DNA from: Pseudomonas taiwanensis
GTDB lineage: Bacteria; Pseudomonadota; Gammaproteobacteria; Pseudomonadales; Pseudomonadaceae
NCBI RefSeq assembly: GCF_013393345.1
Contig: NZ_QJRF01000067.1
Span: 124,001-188,000 of the forward strand
Reading direction: 5' to 3'
Length of the DNA stretch: 64,000 bases
Each line of letters opens with the position of its first letter. Within the stretch, counting starts at the first letter, position 1. The position numbers and the translations under genes were made by a program. A model generated the notes under the pieces. That model was not told the DNA's origin and did no database searches. It was given only the letters and a program-made list of their open reading frames with translations. Positions 16,148 to 25,570 of this stretch are shown here, piece after piece.

Positions 16148-17439
16148 CAGTGGAAGAAACCCATCTTGATAACGAAAAGCACGGCGAGGATCACCAGCGC
16201 TGGGCTGAGTTCCTTGTAGCGGCCAGCCAGGGTCTTGATCGCGGCCCAGGCAATGAAGCCGAAGGCGATGCCGTCGGCGATGGAATAGGTGAACGGCATC
16301 GCCAGGGTGGTGATCAGGACCGGCGCGGCGGTAGTCAGGTCGTCCCAGTCGATTTCGGCCAGGCCCGAGGCCATCAGCACGGCAACGAAGAACAGCGCCG
16401 GCGCGGTGGCGAAGGCCGGAACGCTGCCGGCCAGCGGCGAGAGGAACAGTGCCAGCAGGAAGAGTACCGCCACCGTCAGGGCGGTGAGGCCGGTACGACC
16501 GCCGGCGCTCACGCCCGCTGCGGATTCGATGTAGCTGGTGGTGGTGGAGGTACCCAGCAGCGAGCCGCCCATGGCCGCGGTGGAGTCGGCGATCAGCGCG
16601 CGACCCATCTTCGGCATGTAGCCGTCGGCGCGCATCAGGCCGGCCTTCTTGGCCACGGCGATGAGGGTGCCGGAGTTGTCGAACAGGTCGACGAAGAGGA
16701 AGGCGAAGATCACGCTCACCAGGCCGATTTCCAGGGCACCGGCGATGTCCAGCTGGAGGAAGGTGGGCGCCAGCGACGGCGGCATGGAGAAGATGCCGCC
16801 GAACTGGGACACGCCCAGCGCGATGCCGGCGATGGTCACGGCGAGGATGCCGATCAGCACGGCGCCGGTCACCTTGCGGGCTTCGAGGGCGACGATCAGG
16901 AAGAAGCCGAGCACGGCGAGGATCGGCTCGGGCTTGGTCAGGTCTCCGACTGTCACCATGGTCACCGGGTGGGCGGTGACGATGCCTGCTTTCTGCAGGG
17001 CGATCAGGCCGAGGAACAGGCCGATGCCGGCGGCGATGGCCGAGCGCAGCTCCAGCGGGATGCTGTTGATGATCCATTCGCGGATCTTGAAGATCGACAA
17101 CAGGAAGAACATGCAGGCGGAGAGGAACACCGCGCCCAGGGCCACCTGCCAGGTGTGCCCCATCTGCAGCACCACGGTGTAGGTGAAGAAGGCGTTCAGC
17201 CCCATGCCGGGAGCCAGGGCGATGGGGTAGTTGGCGATCAGCCCCATGACGGTCGAGCCGATGGCCGCGGCCAGGCAGGTGGCGACGAACACCGCGCCCT
17301 TGTCCATGCCGGTCTCGCCGAGGATGGCCGGGTTGACGAAGAGGATGTAGGCCATCGTCAGGAAGGTCGTCAGACCGGCCAGGATCTCAGTGCGCACATT
17401 GGTGTTGTGCGCCTTGAGTTGGAATAGCTTTTCCAGCAT
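16147..17439 (-). CDS. NCS2-family purine/xanthine-type permease (AzgA-like)
   Basis: A 430-residue inner-membrane transporter with at least 12 hydrophobic segments. Signatures of the AzgA-like NCS2 branch: [23 protein letters not shown] at the N terminus, [36 protein letters not shown] and [23 protein letters not shown]. Members take up adenine, guanine or hypoxanthine with protons. The start MLEKLFQ at 17439 has a GGGGAG site; the longer frame to 17475 overlaps a palindrome at 17455-17467 that may be an operator. trmA follows with a one-base overlap. Confidence 0.92.
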   Translation of the reverse strand: MLEKLFQLKAHNTNVRTEILAGLTTFLTMAYILFVNPAILGETGMDKGAVFVATCLAAAIGSTVMGLIANYPIALAPGMGLNAFFTYTVVLQMGHTWQVALGAVFLSACMFFLLSIFKIREWIINSIPLELRSAIAAGIGLFLGLIALQKAGIVTAHPVTMVTVGDLTKPEPILAVLGFFLIVALEARKVTGAVLIGILAVTIAGIALGVSQFGGIFSMPPSLAPTFLQLDIAGALEIGLVSVIFAFLFVDLFDNSGTLIAVAKKAGLMRADGYMPKMGRALIADSTAAMGGSLLGTSTTTSYIESAAGVSAGGRTGLTALTVAVLFLLALFLSPLAGSVPAFATAPALFFVAVLMASGLAEIDWDDLTTAAPVLITTLAMPFTYSIADGIAFGFIAWAAIKTLAGRYKELSPALVILAVLFVIKMGFFH

Positions 17440-17454
17440 GTGTGGGCTCCCCGT

Positions 17455-17467
17455 GACGCATTGCGTC
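17455..17467. promoter_or_regulatory. Perfect 13-bp palindrome in the permease leader
   Basis: GACGCATTGCGTC lies 15 bp upstream of the permease start codon. Its position and symmetry suit a repressor operator. It does not match the PurR consensus well, so the regulator is unknown. Confidence 0.4.
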
Positions 17468-17634
17468 GTTGTCATTCAGCTGGCGAACAGCAAAGCACAA
17501 ATGCACGGCACACGCGGGCGCCATGGACTTTTCTCTGCCAGTCTGAAAAAAGGCGCGCATCATACCAGCTCACCCGGGAGCGGTGAATTTATGACCGGAC
17601 GGACAGCTTCGGTTTCCGGGAACAGGAGAATGCC

Positions 17635-18201
17635 ATGCATACCCAACCTCAACTCCAGGCCCTGATCGCCGTTGCCGAAGGCGTGGAGGACCTGGAGACC
17701 GTGACGCTCATCGACGTGCTGCGGCGCGCCGACATCAAGACGGTGGTGGCCAGCATCGAAACCCGGCGCATGATTACCCTTGCCCGTGGCACCCGCCTGA
17801 CCGCCGACACCATGTTGCTCGACGTACTGGCGCAAGATTTCGACCTGATCGTGCTCCCCGGCGGCATGCCGGGCGCGCAGCGCCTGGGCGAGCACGAGCC
17901 GCTGGGCGAAAAGGTCCGCGAGCAGGCGAAGGCAGGCCGGTTCTTCGCCGCCATCTGCGCTGCCCCGGCCATGGCCCTGCAGCCGTTCGGCGTACTGCGC
18001 CAGCGGCGCATGACCTGCTACCCGAGCTTCAGTGACCGTCTGTCCGGCTGCACCTTCGTCGACCAGCCGGTGGTGGTGGATGGCAACTGCATCACCAGCC
18101 AAGGCCCCGGCACCGCCCTGGCCTTCGCCCTGACGCTGGTTGAGCAGCTGTGCGGCAAGGCCAAGCGCAACGAAATCGCCAAGGCGATGTTGGTGCCTTG
18201 A
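17635..18201 (+). CDS. DJ-1/PfpI (YajL-like) family protein
   Basis: A 188-residue flavodoxin-like protein of the DJ-1/YajL branch. The nucleophile-elbow Cys108 (FFAAICAAPAMAL) and partner Glu15 (VAEGVEDLE) are present, as are LIVLPGGMPGAQRLGE and the late TSQGPGTALAFALTLVE. Members act as glyoxalase/deglycase-like or redox-protective proteins in the cytoplasm; the exact reaction is disputed. It has a good CAGGAGAA ribosome site and its own promoter region, divergent from the permease gene. Confidence 0.9.
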   Translation: MHTQPQLQALIAVAEGVEDLETVTLIDVLRRADIKTVVASIETRRMITLARGTRLTADTMLLDVLAQDFDLIVLPGGMPGAQRLGEHEPLGEKVREQAKAGRFFAAICAAPAMALQPFGVLRQRRMTCYPSFSDRLSGCTFVDQPVVVDGNCITSQGPGTALAFALTLVEQLCGKAKRNEIAKAMLVP

Positions 18202-18219
18202 TCGGGATGAGGTAGCTCT

Positions 18220-18318
18220 TGTGGGGGCGATTTCAATCGCTAGGCAGGACGAAGTCCTGCTCGACGGATGTTGAGGGGGGCAGCTGCGCTGCCCATAGCG
18301 AATGAATTCGCCCCCACA
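18220..18318. repeat. REPIN-like intergenic repeat, copy 3
   Basis: Left arm TGTGGGGGCGATTTCAATCGC, right arm GCGAATGAATTCGCCCCCACA, so again a hybrid but in the opposite order to copies 1 and 2. Internal hairpins are GCAGGACGAAGTCCTGC and GGCAGCTGCGCTGCCC. It separates the convergent DJ-1 and MFS genes. Confidence 0.85.
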
Positions 18319-18340
18319 AGGAAACGCACCCGGGATGGGC

Positions 18341-19549
18341 TCAGTGCAGCTTGTCCCGCTTGGCCAGGCTAGGGAACAGCTTCATCCACAGCCCGGTCAC
18401 GATCAGCGTGCCGACGCCGCCCATGACCACTGCCGGAACCGTGCCGAACCAGGCGGCGGTGACGCCGGACTCGAACTCGCCCAACTGGTTGGAAGCGCCG
18501 ATGAACAGCCCGTTCACCGCACTGACCCGGCCGCGCATCTCGTCCGGGGTATGCAGCTGCACGAAGGCGCCGCGGATCACCATGCTGATCATGTCTGCCG
18601 CGCCGAGCACCGCTAACACGGCGAGGGAGAACCAGAAGGACGTCGACAGGCCGAAGGCGATGGTGGCCACGCCGAATATGCCCACCGAGGTGAACATGAT
18701 CCGGCCGACATTGCGCTCGATGGGGAAGCGCGCCAGCCAGAAGGACATCAGCAAGGCGCCGACCGCCGGCGCCGAGCGCAGCAGGCCCAGGCCCCAGGGA
18801 CCGGTGAGCAGGATGTCCTTGGCGAACACCGGAAGCAGGGCGGTGGCGCCACCCAGCAGCACGGCGAAGAGGTCCAGGGAGATGGCGCCGAGGATATCCG
18901 GGCGGCTGCGGATGAAACGGATGCCCGCCAGCAGGTTCTCCAGATTGGCCGGGGCCTTGTTGGCCTGTTGCTGGCTGCTGGAGAGGCCCAGCATCAGGAA
19001 GCAGGCGGCTATATAAAGGGCTGTCGTCAGTCCGTAGACCCAGAGGCTGCCGAAGGCGTAGAGCAAGCCGCCGAGCGCCGGCGCGACGATGGTCGCGGCC
19101 TGCATGGCCGAAGCCGAGGCGGCCACCGCACGGGGGAAGAGTTCCTTGGGCACCACGTTGGGCAGCAGCGCCTGGGTGGCCGGCATCTCGAAGGCGCGTG
19201 CGGCGCCGAGGACGAAAGCCATGAGGAAGATCAGCTCGCGGCTGGCACTGTCGGTGGCGCTGGCGAAGACCAGCGCACCGGCTACCAGGGCCTGGAGAAC
19301 CTGGCAGATGGCGGCGACGCGGCGACGGTCGAAGCGGTCGGCCACATGCCCGGTGTGCAGCATGAACAACACGCGCGGCAGGAACTCCACCAGTCCAACC
19401 AGGCCCAGGTCGAGCACGTTGCCGGTGAGCTCGTAGATGTGCCAGCCGATGGCGACGGTGATCATCTGGAAGCCGCTTGCCGTGCAGACGCGCGCGAACC
19501 AGAAGGCCAGGAAGGGGCGGTGATGACGTAGGAGGAGTGCCTGGGACAT
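18341..19549 (-). CDS. MFS transporter, EntS-like (MFS_3)
   Basis: A 402-residue inner-membrane transporter with 12 predicted segments. It begins RPFLAFWFARVCTASGFQMITVAIGWHIYELTG, has the MFS motif HVADRFDRRRV between segments 2 and 3, and a family-typical IRGAFVQLHTPDEMRGRVSAVNGLFIGASNQLGEFESG region. This subfamily exports enterobactin and related compounds or drugs, but no siderophore genes are nearby, so the substrate is open. It starts 290 bp from the divergent molybdo-hydroxylase operon. Confidence 0.88.
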   Translation of the reverse strand: MSQALLLRHHRPFLAFWFARVCTASGFQMITVAIGWHIYELTGNVLDLGLVGLVEFLPRVLFMLHTGHVADRFDRRRVAAICQVLQALVAGALVFASATDSASRELIFLMAFVLGAARAFEMPATQALLPNVVPKELFPRAVAASASAMQAATIVAPALGGLLYAFGSLWVYGLTTALYIAACFLMLGLSSSQQQANKAPANLENLLAGIRFIRSRPDILGAISLDLFAVLLGGATALLPVFAKDILLTGPWGLGLLRSAPAVGALLMSFWLARFPIERNVGRIMFTSVGIFGVATIAFGLSTSFWFSLAVLAVLGAADMISMVIRGAFVQLHTPDEMRGRVSAVNGLFIGASNQLGEFESGVTAAWFGTVPAVVMGGVGTLIVTGLWMKLFPSLAKRDKLH

Positions 19550-19667
19550 ATCCGAAAATGCTTAGGCTGCTATCGATGGCGCAGCCTAGCACGGCGCCCG
19601 AAACATGCGGTTGCATTTACCGAACAAAGCGTTCGATCAGCGCGTCGCCTTGGAAAATTCTGACCAA

Positions 19668-19692
19668 AGAGACAGATTCCCCCTTTGTCTCT
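19668..19692. promoter_or_regulatory. 7-11-7 inverted repeat upstream of the molybdo-hydroxylase operon
   Basis: AGAGACA (19668-19674) and its complement TGTCTCT (19686-19692) flank an 11-bp spacer. The size and near two-turn spacing suit a dimeric regulator, about 150 bp upstream of the operon start. The 290-bp divergent gap (19550-19839) holds nothing else recognisable besides the palindrome at 19714. Confidence 0.45.
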
Positions 19693-19713
19693 GTCAGTGA
19701 TTTCGCTAGAATT

Positions 19714-19727
19714 TGACTTTCAAGTCA
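19714..19727. promoter_or_regulatory. TGACTT-TC-AAGTCA palindrome
   Basis: A perfect 6-2-6 palindrome 112 bp upstream of the molybdo-hydroxylase start codon, next to the larger inverted repeat. It may be a second operator or part of a promoter-proximal site. Confidence 0.4.
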
Positions 19728-19839
19728 GGTTCATCCCTCCGACTACTCTCATATCGACGACCCTTCTCTCTTGAAGGGCCGACAACCGTGTTTTGCACAA
19801 AGAAAAGCGCCGGCCAACGCCGGTCGATGAGGAACGGGC

Positions 19840-22668
19840 ATGTCCACTCCTGAGTTATCCCGCCGCGCCTTCCTGCAAGGCAGCGTCGTCGCCGGTATCG
19901 GCATCACCCTCGCTCCATTGGGCAGCAAGGCCTTCGCCGCGCTGTTCGAAGAGCAGGTCACCCGCACTCCTGAGCCCTGGTACACCGCTGGCGGCCAGGC
20001 CCGTGGACGGATCGACGGCGTCAGCAAAGTCTGCGGCGGGAAGGTGTTCGCCCGTGATATCCGCGCCAAGGACATGCCCGGCTGGCCGCAGCAGCAAGGC
20101 CATGCGCTGCTGCTCAAGGCCACCCGTGCCGACCACCTGTACCAGGGCTTCGACCTGTCGATGCTGGGTGATGAGCTGAAACCGGATCGCGTGGTGACCG
20201 CCGCCGATCTCGCGCGCGACGGCATTGCCTTCCCCGAAGGCCACAGCCCGGACCCCTTCCTGCCGGAAGGCCAGGTGCCGATGTTCATCGGTCACCCGGT
20301 CGCGCTGCTGATCTGGAAGGATTTCGACCGCTATCGCCGCGCGAAGAACATCCTCAAGTTCAACGAAAAGGTGGTGCGCTACGGCGACAAGGCTCCGCTG
20401 TACCAGCGCGACCCCTACGGCAGTTTCCGCTTCGTGCGCGTGGGCGGTGCCTCGGCGTTCGAGCCGGATACCTTCTCCAGCCTGAAGGACAGCATGCTGT
20501 TCCCGCTGATCCGCGAGCGCAAACCCACCTGGGGCGCCGGCAACCCGGCAGGCGACCTGACTGCCCAGGGCATCTACCACGCCGAGCAGATGCAATCGAA
20601 ATTGGCCAATCCGCCGGAAGGCTGGATGGTCTTCGACGAGCGCTTCAAGACCCAGTCCATCGAACCGGCTGCCCTGGAAGCGGACAACGGCAACGGCTGG
20701 TACGACCCGGCCACCGGCACCCTGCATTTCGTCGTGGCCACTCAGTGCCCGTTCGAAGTGGCCGAGCAGACCGCGCACATGCTGGCGCCGTCCCGCTTCA
20801 AGGTCACGAAGCTGAACATGCACCCCGGCTACACCGTGGGTTACGGCTCCAAGGACAACAACATCTTCGTCTTCTACGCCGCCCTGGCCGCCATCTACGG
20901 CGACGGCGTGCCGGTGCGCCTGGCCAATGACCGCTACGAGCAGTTCCAGAGCGGCATCAAGCGCCACCCCTTCGACATGCACTACCAACTAGCGGTGAAG
21001 AAGGACGACCTGTCGTTCCAGATCTTCCGCGCCCACATGGACGTCGACGGTGGCGGACGCATCAACTACAGCCCCTCGGTAGCTGCCGTGGGTGCCACCG
21101 CCGCGCAGTCGATCTACTACCTGCCGCAGAGCGACCTGGCCGCCACCGCCTACCACTCCCGTGGCGTCGAAGCCGGCTCCATGCGTGGCTACGGCACCCT
21201 GCAGACCATGGCCGCCACCGAAATGATGGTGGACGAGGTGGCCCAGCGCCTGGGCGTCGACCCCATCGAGCTGCGCCGCAAGAACGTCTTCAAGTCCGGC
21301 ATGAAGAACACCCAGGGCGCGATTCCCGCCGGCGCCCTGCGCCTGGAGGAAATCCTCGACAAGGCCGCCCAGCACGACGTCTGGAAGAACCGCGATGCGC
21401 GCAAGCGCGAGGAAGAGGCGAAGGACCCGGACAACTACTACGGCGTCGGCTTCGCCATCTGCCAGAAGGACTTCGGGACCGGCTCAGAAGCGCCGATGGC
21501 GAGCGTGGAGTTCACTGCCGACGGCCGTGTGACGCTGCGTCAGATCGCCATCGACATGGGCACCGGCATGGCCACTTCCCAGGCCTTGCTGGTCGCCGAC
21601 TATCTGGGTCGCCCGGCGCACGAGATCCGCACCGGCGTCACTGAATGGTCCGAACTGGCCCTGACCACCAGCGGCAACCCCTACCTGATCAGCCAGGCCG
21701 AGCAGGATGCCGCACTGAAGAACCCGCGCTGGGTCGGCAAGTTCGCCTCGCCGTCCTCCGCGACCAACTCGGCCTATTACTCCGGCCACGGCACCCGCGA
21801 AGCGGCGCGCATCCTCTTCAACCACGGCCTGTGGCCGGCGGCATTAGCCATCTGGGGCCGTGGCGAGTTCGGCGGTATGGCCAACCCCTACGTGGTGCGT
21901 CGTGAGGACGCCAACTGGGTGGAAGGCAAACTCACCGCTAACGGCCTGCCGCCGATTCCCTTCGAGCTGCTGGCGCACAAGGCCCATGAACTGGGCCTGG
22001 TCACCGGCGTCAGCGTCCATGGTTTCAACCGTTGGGCCTGGGCCGAGGGCGAGTTCGAGATCGACGGCAAGCGCGACACCTTCCCGCTGGACGCCGTGGC
22101 CGTGAAGTACGGTGACGGCGCGTCCAAGGAGAAGAAGGCGAAGATGACCAGCCACGGCTTCCACCTGCTGGATCGCACCGCCATCACCTATCCACCGACC
22201 CAGTTGAACAACGCCATGGTCACCTACTACAGCCCGGTCGCCACCCTGGTCGAGGTGAAGGTGAACAAGGGCAGCGGCGAGGCACGGGTGATCAATCACC
22301 ACTCCTGGCTGGAGTGCGGTCGGGTCATCGTCCCGGAACTGGTGCGCGGCCAGCTCGAAGGCGGCATCGCCATGGGCATTGGCCACGCGCTGCTGGAAGA
22401 AATGCCGCTGTACGAGGGCGGGCCCGGTGAGGGCACCTGGAACTTCAACCGTTACCAACTGCCGCGCGCCAAGGACTGCGCAGTCTGGACACAGACCGCT
22501 GAAATCCTTCCGCCGCTGTCGCCCAGCGACCCGGCCAAGGGCATCGCCGAAGTGGTGATGATCCCCGTGGTCGGCGCCATCGTGAACGCCGTGGCCCACG
22601 CCACCGGCAAGCGTCTGCGCGACCTTCCCCTGACCCCGGCCCGCATCAAGGAGGCCCTCCATGGCTAA
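19840..22668 (+). CDS. Tat-exported molybdopterin large subunit of an aldehyde/isoquinoline-oxidoreductase-type hydroxylase
   Basis: A 942-residue catalytic subunit of the xanthine oxidase family. The N terminus carries a twin-arginine signal (SRRAFLQG, hydrophobic stretch, cleavage near AFA), so the enzyme acts in the periplasm. Family blocks: VEAGSMRGYGTLQTMAATE, DPIELRRKNVFKSG, VTLRQIAIDMGTGMATSQ, WLECGRVIVPELVRGQLEGG and the active-site Glu region MGIGHALLEEMP. The usual GGGFG(R/G)K loop reads VGYGSKDNN (about 332-340), so it is a divergent lineage. The substrate, likely an aldehyde or N-heterocycle, is unknown. The stop overlaps the small-subunit gene by 8 bp. Confidence 0.9.
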   Translation: MSTPELSRRAFLQGSVVAGIGITLAPLGSKAFAALFEEQVTRTPEPWYTAGGQARGRIDGVSKVCGGKVFARDIRAKDMPGWPQQQGHALLLKATRADHLYQGFDLSMLGDELKPDRVVTAADLARDGIAFPEGHSPDPFLPEGQVPMFIGHPVALLIWKDFDRYRRAKNILKFNEKVVRYGDKAPLYQRDPYGSFRFVRVGGASAFEPDTFSSLKDSMLFPLIRERKPTWGAGNPAGDLTAQGIYHAEQMQSKLANPPEGWMVFDERFKTQSIEPAALEADNGNGWYDPATGTLHFVVATQCPFEVAEQTAHMLAPSRFKVTKLNMHPGYTVGYGSKDNNIFVFYAALAAIYGDGVPVRLANDRYEQFQSGIKRHPFDMHYQLAVKKDDLSFQIFRAHMDVDGGGRINYSPSVAAVGATAAQSIYYLPQSDLAATAYHSRGVEAGSMRGYGTLQTMAATEMMVDEVAQRLGVDPIELRRKNVFKSGMKNTQGAIPAGALRLEEILDKAAQHDVWKNRDARKREEEAKDPDNYYGVGFAICQKDFGTGSEAPMASVEFTADGRVTLRQIAIDMGTGMATSQALLVADYLGRPAHEIRTGVTEWSELALTTSGNPYLISQAEQDAALKNPRWVGKFASPSSATNSAYYSGHGTREAARILFNHGLWPAALAIWGRGEFGGMANPYVVRREDANWVEGKLTANGLPPIPFELLAHKAHELGLVTGVSVHGFNRWAWAEGEFEIDGKRDTFPLDAVAVKYGDGASKEKKAKMTSHGFHLLDRTAITYPPTQLNNAMVTYYSPVATLVEVKVNKGSGEARVINHHSWLECGRVIVPELVRGQLEGGIAMGIGHALLEEMPLYEGGPGEGTWNFNRYQLPRAKDCAVWTQTAEILPPLSPSDPAKGIAEVVMIPVVGAIVNAVAHATGKRLRDLPLTPARIKEALHG

Positions 22669-23200
22669 GCGCGCCCTGAGCATGACCCTCAACGGCCAGG
22701 CCGTCGGTCCCTTCACCGTGGACGACGACCTGATGATGATCGAGTTCCTCCACGAACACCTGAACCTCACCGGCTCGCGTCTGGGCTGCGGCCAGGGCAT
22801 CTGCCACGCTTGCGTGGCGATCCTCGACAAGCCGGACGGCACCAGCGAGGAAATCCGCACCTGCATCACCGGCGCGCACTTCTTCGACGGCAAGAAGGTG
22901 CGCACCATTGAAGGCCACGCCAAGCGTGACGCCAAGGGCGAAGTCACCGAGCTGAACCCGATCCAGCAGAAGTTCATCGACCAGTTCGCCTTCCAGTGCA
23001 GCTACTGCACCCCCGGCTACGTCAACGCCGCCACCGTGCTGGTGGAAAAGCTCCAGCGCCAGCCGGTCAAGCGCAGCGAACTGGAAGGGGAGATCGAGCA
23101 CGCCCTGGGCAACCACATCTGCCGCTGCACCGGCTATGTCCGCTACTACAACGCCGCGCGCGAAGTGGTAGAAGGCCTCGGCCTGGTCAAGGAGGGTTGA
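22661..23200 (+). CDS. 2x[2Fe-2S] small subunit of the molybdo-hydroxylase
   Basis: A 179-residue electron-transfer subunit. The plant-ferredoxin-type cluster is bound by Cys43, 48, 51 and 68 (LGCGQGICHACVAIL and RTC). The second cluster is in the C-terminal helical domain: Cys113 and 116 (QCSYCTPGY) and Cys154 and 156 (CRCTGY). It has no signal peptide, as expected if it is carried across the membrane with the Tat-tagged large subunit. The start overlaps the large-subunit gene by 8 bp and the cytochrome gene begins 2 bp after its stop, so the three are one translational unit. Confidence 0.95.
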   Translation: MAKRALSMTLNGQAVGPFTVDDDLMMIEFLHEHLNLTGSRLGCGQGICHACVAILDKPDGTSEEIRTCITGAHFFDGKKVRTIEGHAKRDAKGEVTELNPIQQKFIDQFAFQCSYCTPGYVNAATVLVEKLQRQPVKRSELEGEIEHALGNHICRCTGYVRYYNAAREVVEGLGLVKEG

Positions 23201-23202
23201 GG

Positions 23203-24423
23203 ATGCGTTCTTTCCTTCTCGCGGCACTGCTGCTGCCCCTGGCCGCCCAGGCGGCTGAAGAACCGGCGGACAAGGCGCTGGTCGAGCGCGGCAAGTACCT
23301 GGCCCGCGCCGCCGACTGCGTGGCCTGCCACAGCATCGAAGGCGGCGCCGAGTACGCCGGCGGCCTGCCGTTGGTATCGCCGTTCGGCACCATCTACGGC
23401 ACCAACATCACCCCGGATAAGGAACACGGTATCGGCAACTACACGGCCGACGAGTTCTTCAAGGCGGTGACCCAGGGTGAGCGCAAGGATGGCGGCAAGC
23501 TCTACCCCGCCATGCCGTACACCTCCTACCACCTGCTCAAGCGTGAAGACTCCGATGCCATCTACGCCTACCTGATGAGCCTGGATCCCATCGCCAAGCC
23601 GAGCCCGAAGACCGACCTGGCCTTCCCGTTCAACGTGCGTTTCGGCATGACCTTCTGGAACATGCTCTACAAGAACCGCGTGCAGCTCGAAGCGGCCGAT
23701 GGCAAGGGTGAGGAGTGGCAGCGCGGCCAGTACCTGGTGGAAGTGCTCGGCCACTGCGGCGAATGCCATACCCCGCGTAATGCCGTCGGCGCCTTGCAGC
23801 AGGACCTGCGCATGACGGGCGGCGTGATCCTCGGCTACGAGGCTCCGAGCCTGCTGGCCAAGGACCTGGCCGAGCGCGGCTGGACCACGGATGACCTGAC
23901 CACCTTCCTCAAGCACGGCATCAGCGACCAGGGCTCGGTGTTCAACGAGATGTACCCGGTGCTGCACCACAGCACCCAGTACCTGCCGAAGGACGATCAT
24001 CGCGCCATGGCCACTTACCTCTTGGGTGAGCAGCCGCCGACACCGCGCAAGATCGCCGCGGTGGCCGACGCCGAGCTGGGCGAAAGCGCAGCCCGTGGCC
24101 GTCAGGATTACCTCAACGTCTGCGCCGGTTGTCATGGAGCGGCGGGGGAGGGCGTGCCCCATGTGGCGGTCGCCATGAACGGCAACACCACCCTGCGCCT
24201 GGCGGATTCCCGCAACCTGCTGCGGGTGATCGACGACGGCATTCGCGAACAGCAGTTCACCGGTTTCGAGCGGATGCAGCCAATGCCCGGCTTCAGGGAT
24301 AAACTCGACGACGGCCAACTGCGCGACCTGCTCAACTACCTGCGTCAGACCTGGGGCGGCCTCGATGGCGAGGTGAGTCCGGAGCGGGTGGCGGAGCTGC
24401 GCAGCGAAGTCCAGTCCCACTGA
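23203..24423 (+). CDS. Tri-haem cytochrome c, electron acceptor of the molybdo-hydroxylase
   Basis: A 406-residue protein with a Sec signal peptide (MRSFLLAALLLPLAAQA) and three CxxCH haem sites: CVACH (39-43), CGECH (185-189) and CAGCH (307-311). The layout matches the cytochrome subunits of alcohol/aldehyde/nicotinate dehydrogenases, which pass electrons from the [2Fe-2S] subunit to the respiratory chain. It has no C-terminal membrane anchor. Its presence, and the absence of an FAD subunit, mean the enzyme is respiratory rather than NAD- or O2-linked (inferred). It starts 2 bp after the small-subunit stop. Confidence 0.92.
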   Translation: MRSFLLAALLLPLAAQAAEEPADKALVERGKYLARAADCVACHSIEGGAEYAGGLPLVSPFGTIYGTNITPDKEHGIGNYTADEFFKAVTQGERKDGGKLYPAMPYTSYHLLKREDSDAIYAYLMSLDPIAKPSPKTDLAFPFNVRFGMTFWNMLYKNRVQLEAADGKGEEWQRGQYLVEVLGHCGECHTPRNAVGALQQDLRMTGGVILGYEAPSLLAKDLAERGWTTDDLTTFLKHGISDQGSVFNEMYPVLHHSTQYLPKDDHRAMATYLLGEQPPTPRKIAAVADAELGESAARGRQDYLNVCAGCHGAAGEGVPHVAVAMNGNTTLRLADSRNLLRVIDDGIREQQFTGFERMQPMPGFRDKLDDGQLRDLLNYLRQTWGGLDGEVSPERVAELRSEVQSH

Positions 24424-24438
24424 CAGCGAGCACCCTCG

Positions 24439-25410
24439 ATGCAACACCTGGATCTGCTGGTGGTACGCAAGGCCCTCGAATGGTCGGCTTCCGGCCAGCG
24501 CGTGTGGCTGTGCACCGTCCTTGCCACCTACGGCTCGGCGCCTCGCGCGCCGGGCTCGCTGCTGGCCGCTACCGCCGACGGCCACTGGATAGGTTCCCTG
24601 TCCGGGGGCTGCGTGGAGGATGATTTCCTCGAACGCCTGGCCGCCGGCGCTTTCCCCGAACCGGTGCAATTGGTGCGTTACGGCGACGGCAGCGATACCC
24701 AGTCGTCGATCCGCCTGCCCTGTGGCGGCATCCTGGACGTGCTGGTGGAAAACCTGCCCTCCGACTGCGATGTCCAGGCCCACCTGCGCGAGCTGGAAAG
24801 CGCACTGGCGGGCCAGCGCCGGCTGATCCGCGAGGTTTCCCTGCCCGATGGTGCACGCCGTCTTCTGCCGGATCGCGAGCATGGCCCACGGGTAGAGCGC
24901 CAGGGCGATCTGCTGCACCTGCGCGTGGGCGCTGCCCAGCGCTTGCTGCTGGCGGGTTATTCCACGGTGGCTCAGGTGTGCGCCGAGTTCGGCCAGAGCC
25001 TGGGTTTCGAAGTGGTGCTCTGCGACCCGCGTGACGAGGCGCTGCAAGGCGTCGAGCTGCCGGGCGTGGAAATCCGCCGCGAACTGCCCTCGGAGTTCAT
25101 TCGCCTGGGTGGCTGCCATGCCGACACCGCCGTGGTCGCCTTGACCCACGATCCGAAGATCGACGACCTGGCGATGATCGAAGCAGTGCGCACCGAGGCT
25201 TTCTACATCGGCGTGATGGGCTCCATGGCCACCAGCGCCAAGCGCATGGAGCGCCTGCGCCGGGTCGGCGGCCTGAACGAGGCGGAACTCGCCCGCATCA
25301 TCGCCCCCATCGGCCTCAACCTGGGCAGCAAGACGCCGTCCGAAATCGCCCTGGCGGTGCTCGCGGATATCCTGCGGGTGCGCAATGGGATTGGGCGGGA
25401 AAGGGTGTAG
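24439..25410 (+). CDS. xdhC: XdhC/CoxI-family molybdenum cofactor insertion protein
   Basis: A 323-residue protein with an N-terminal XdhC_CoxI domain (VWLCTVLATYGSAPRAPGSLLAA, IGSLSGGCVEDDF, PCGGILDVLVE) and a C-terminal Rossmann-like domain (LGGCHADTAVVALTHDPKIDDLAM, FYIGVMGSMATSAKR, LNLGSKTPSEIALAVLADIL). Members bind the molybdenum cofactor, promote its sulfuration and insert it into xanthine-oxidase-type enzymes. It lies 15 bp after the cytochrome gene, in the same operon. It should act in the cytoplasm before Tat export. Confidence 0.93.
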   Translation: MQHLDLLVVRKALEWSASGQRVWLCTVLATYGSAPRAPGSLLAATADGHWIGSLSGGCVEDDFLERLAAGAFPEPVQLVRYGDGSDTQSSIRLPCGGILDVLVENLPSDCDVQAHLRELESALAGQRRLIREVSLPDGARRLLPDREHGPRVERQGDLLHLRVGAAQRLLLAGYSTVAQVCAEFGQSLGFEVVLCDPRDEALQGVELPGVEIRRELPSEFIRLGGCHADTAVVALTHDPKIDDLAMIEAVRTEAFYIGVMGSMATSAKRMERLRRVGGLNEAELARIIAPIGLNLGSKTPSEIALAVLADILRVRNGIGRERV

Positions 25411-25437
25411 GGCCATACGCAGGTGCTGGTGTTTCCT

Positions 25438-25535
25438 TGTGGGGGCGAATTCATTCGCTTTGGGCAGCGCAGCTGCCCCCTACAAACTTTCAGGGCAGAC
25501 CTGCGGTCTGCATAGCGAATGAATTCGCCCCCACA
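25438..25535. repeat. REPIN-like intergenic repeat, copy 4
   Basis: Both arms are the GCGAATTCATTCGC version (TGTGGGGGCGAATTCATTCGC and GCGAATGAATTCGCCCCCACA). Internal hairpins are GGGCAGCGCAGCTGCCC and GGGCAGACCTGCGGTCTGC. It sits inside the operon between xdhC and mocA, so read-through or internal processing must be considered. Confidence 0.9.
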
Positions 25536-25570
25536 GTGTTCGTGCCGCCCTAGCTGAACGGAGCTGACCG

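Noticed and set aside
16150-17427. Long plus-strand frame opposite the NCS2 permease
   Set aside because: The translation is full of D, E, G, H and Q without structure; it is the antisense of a membrane protein with clear NCS2 signatures.
17440-17634. Possible purine riboswitch upstream of the permease
   Set aside because: No purine aptamer core is visible; only a 13-bp DNA-type palindrome.
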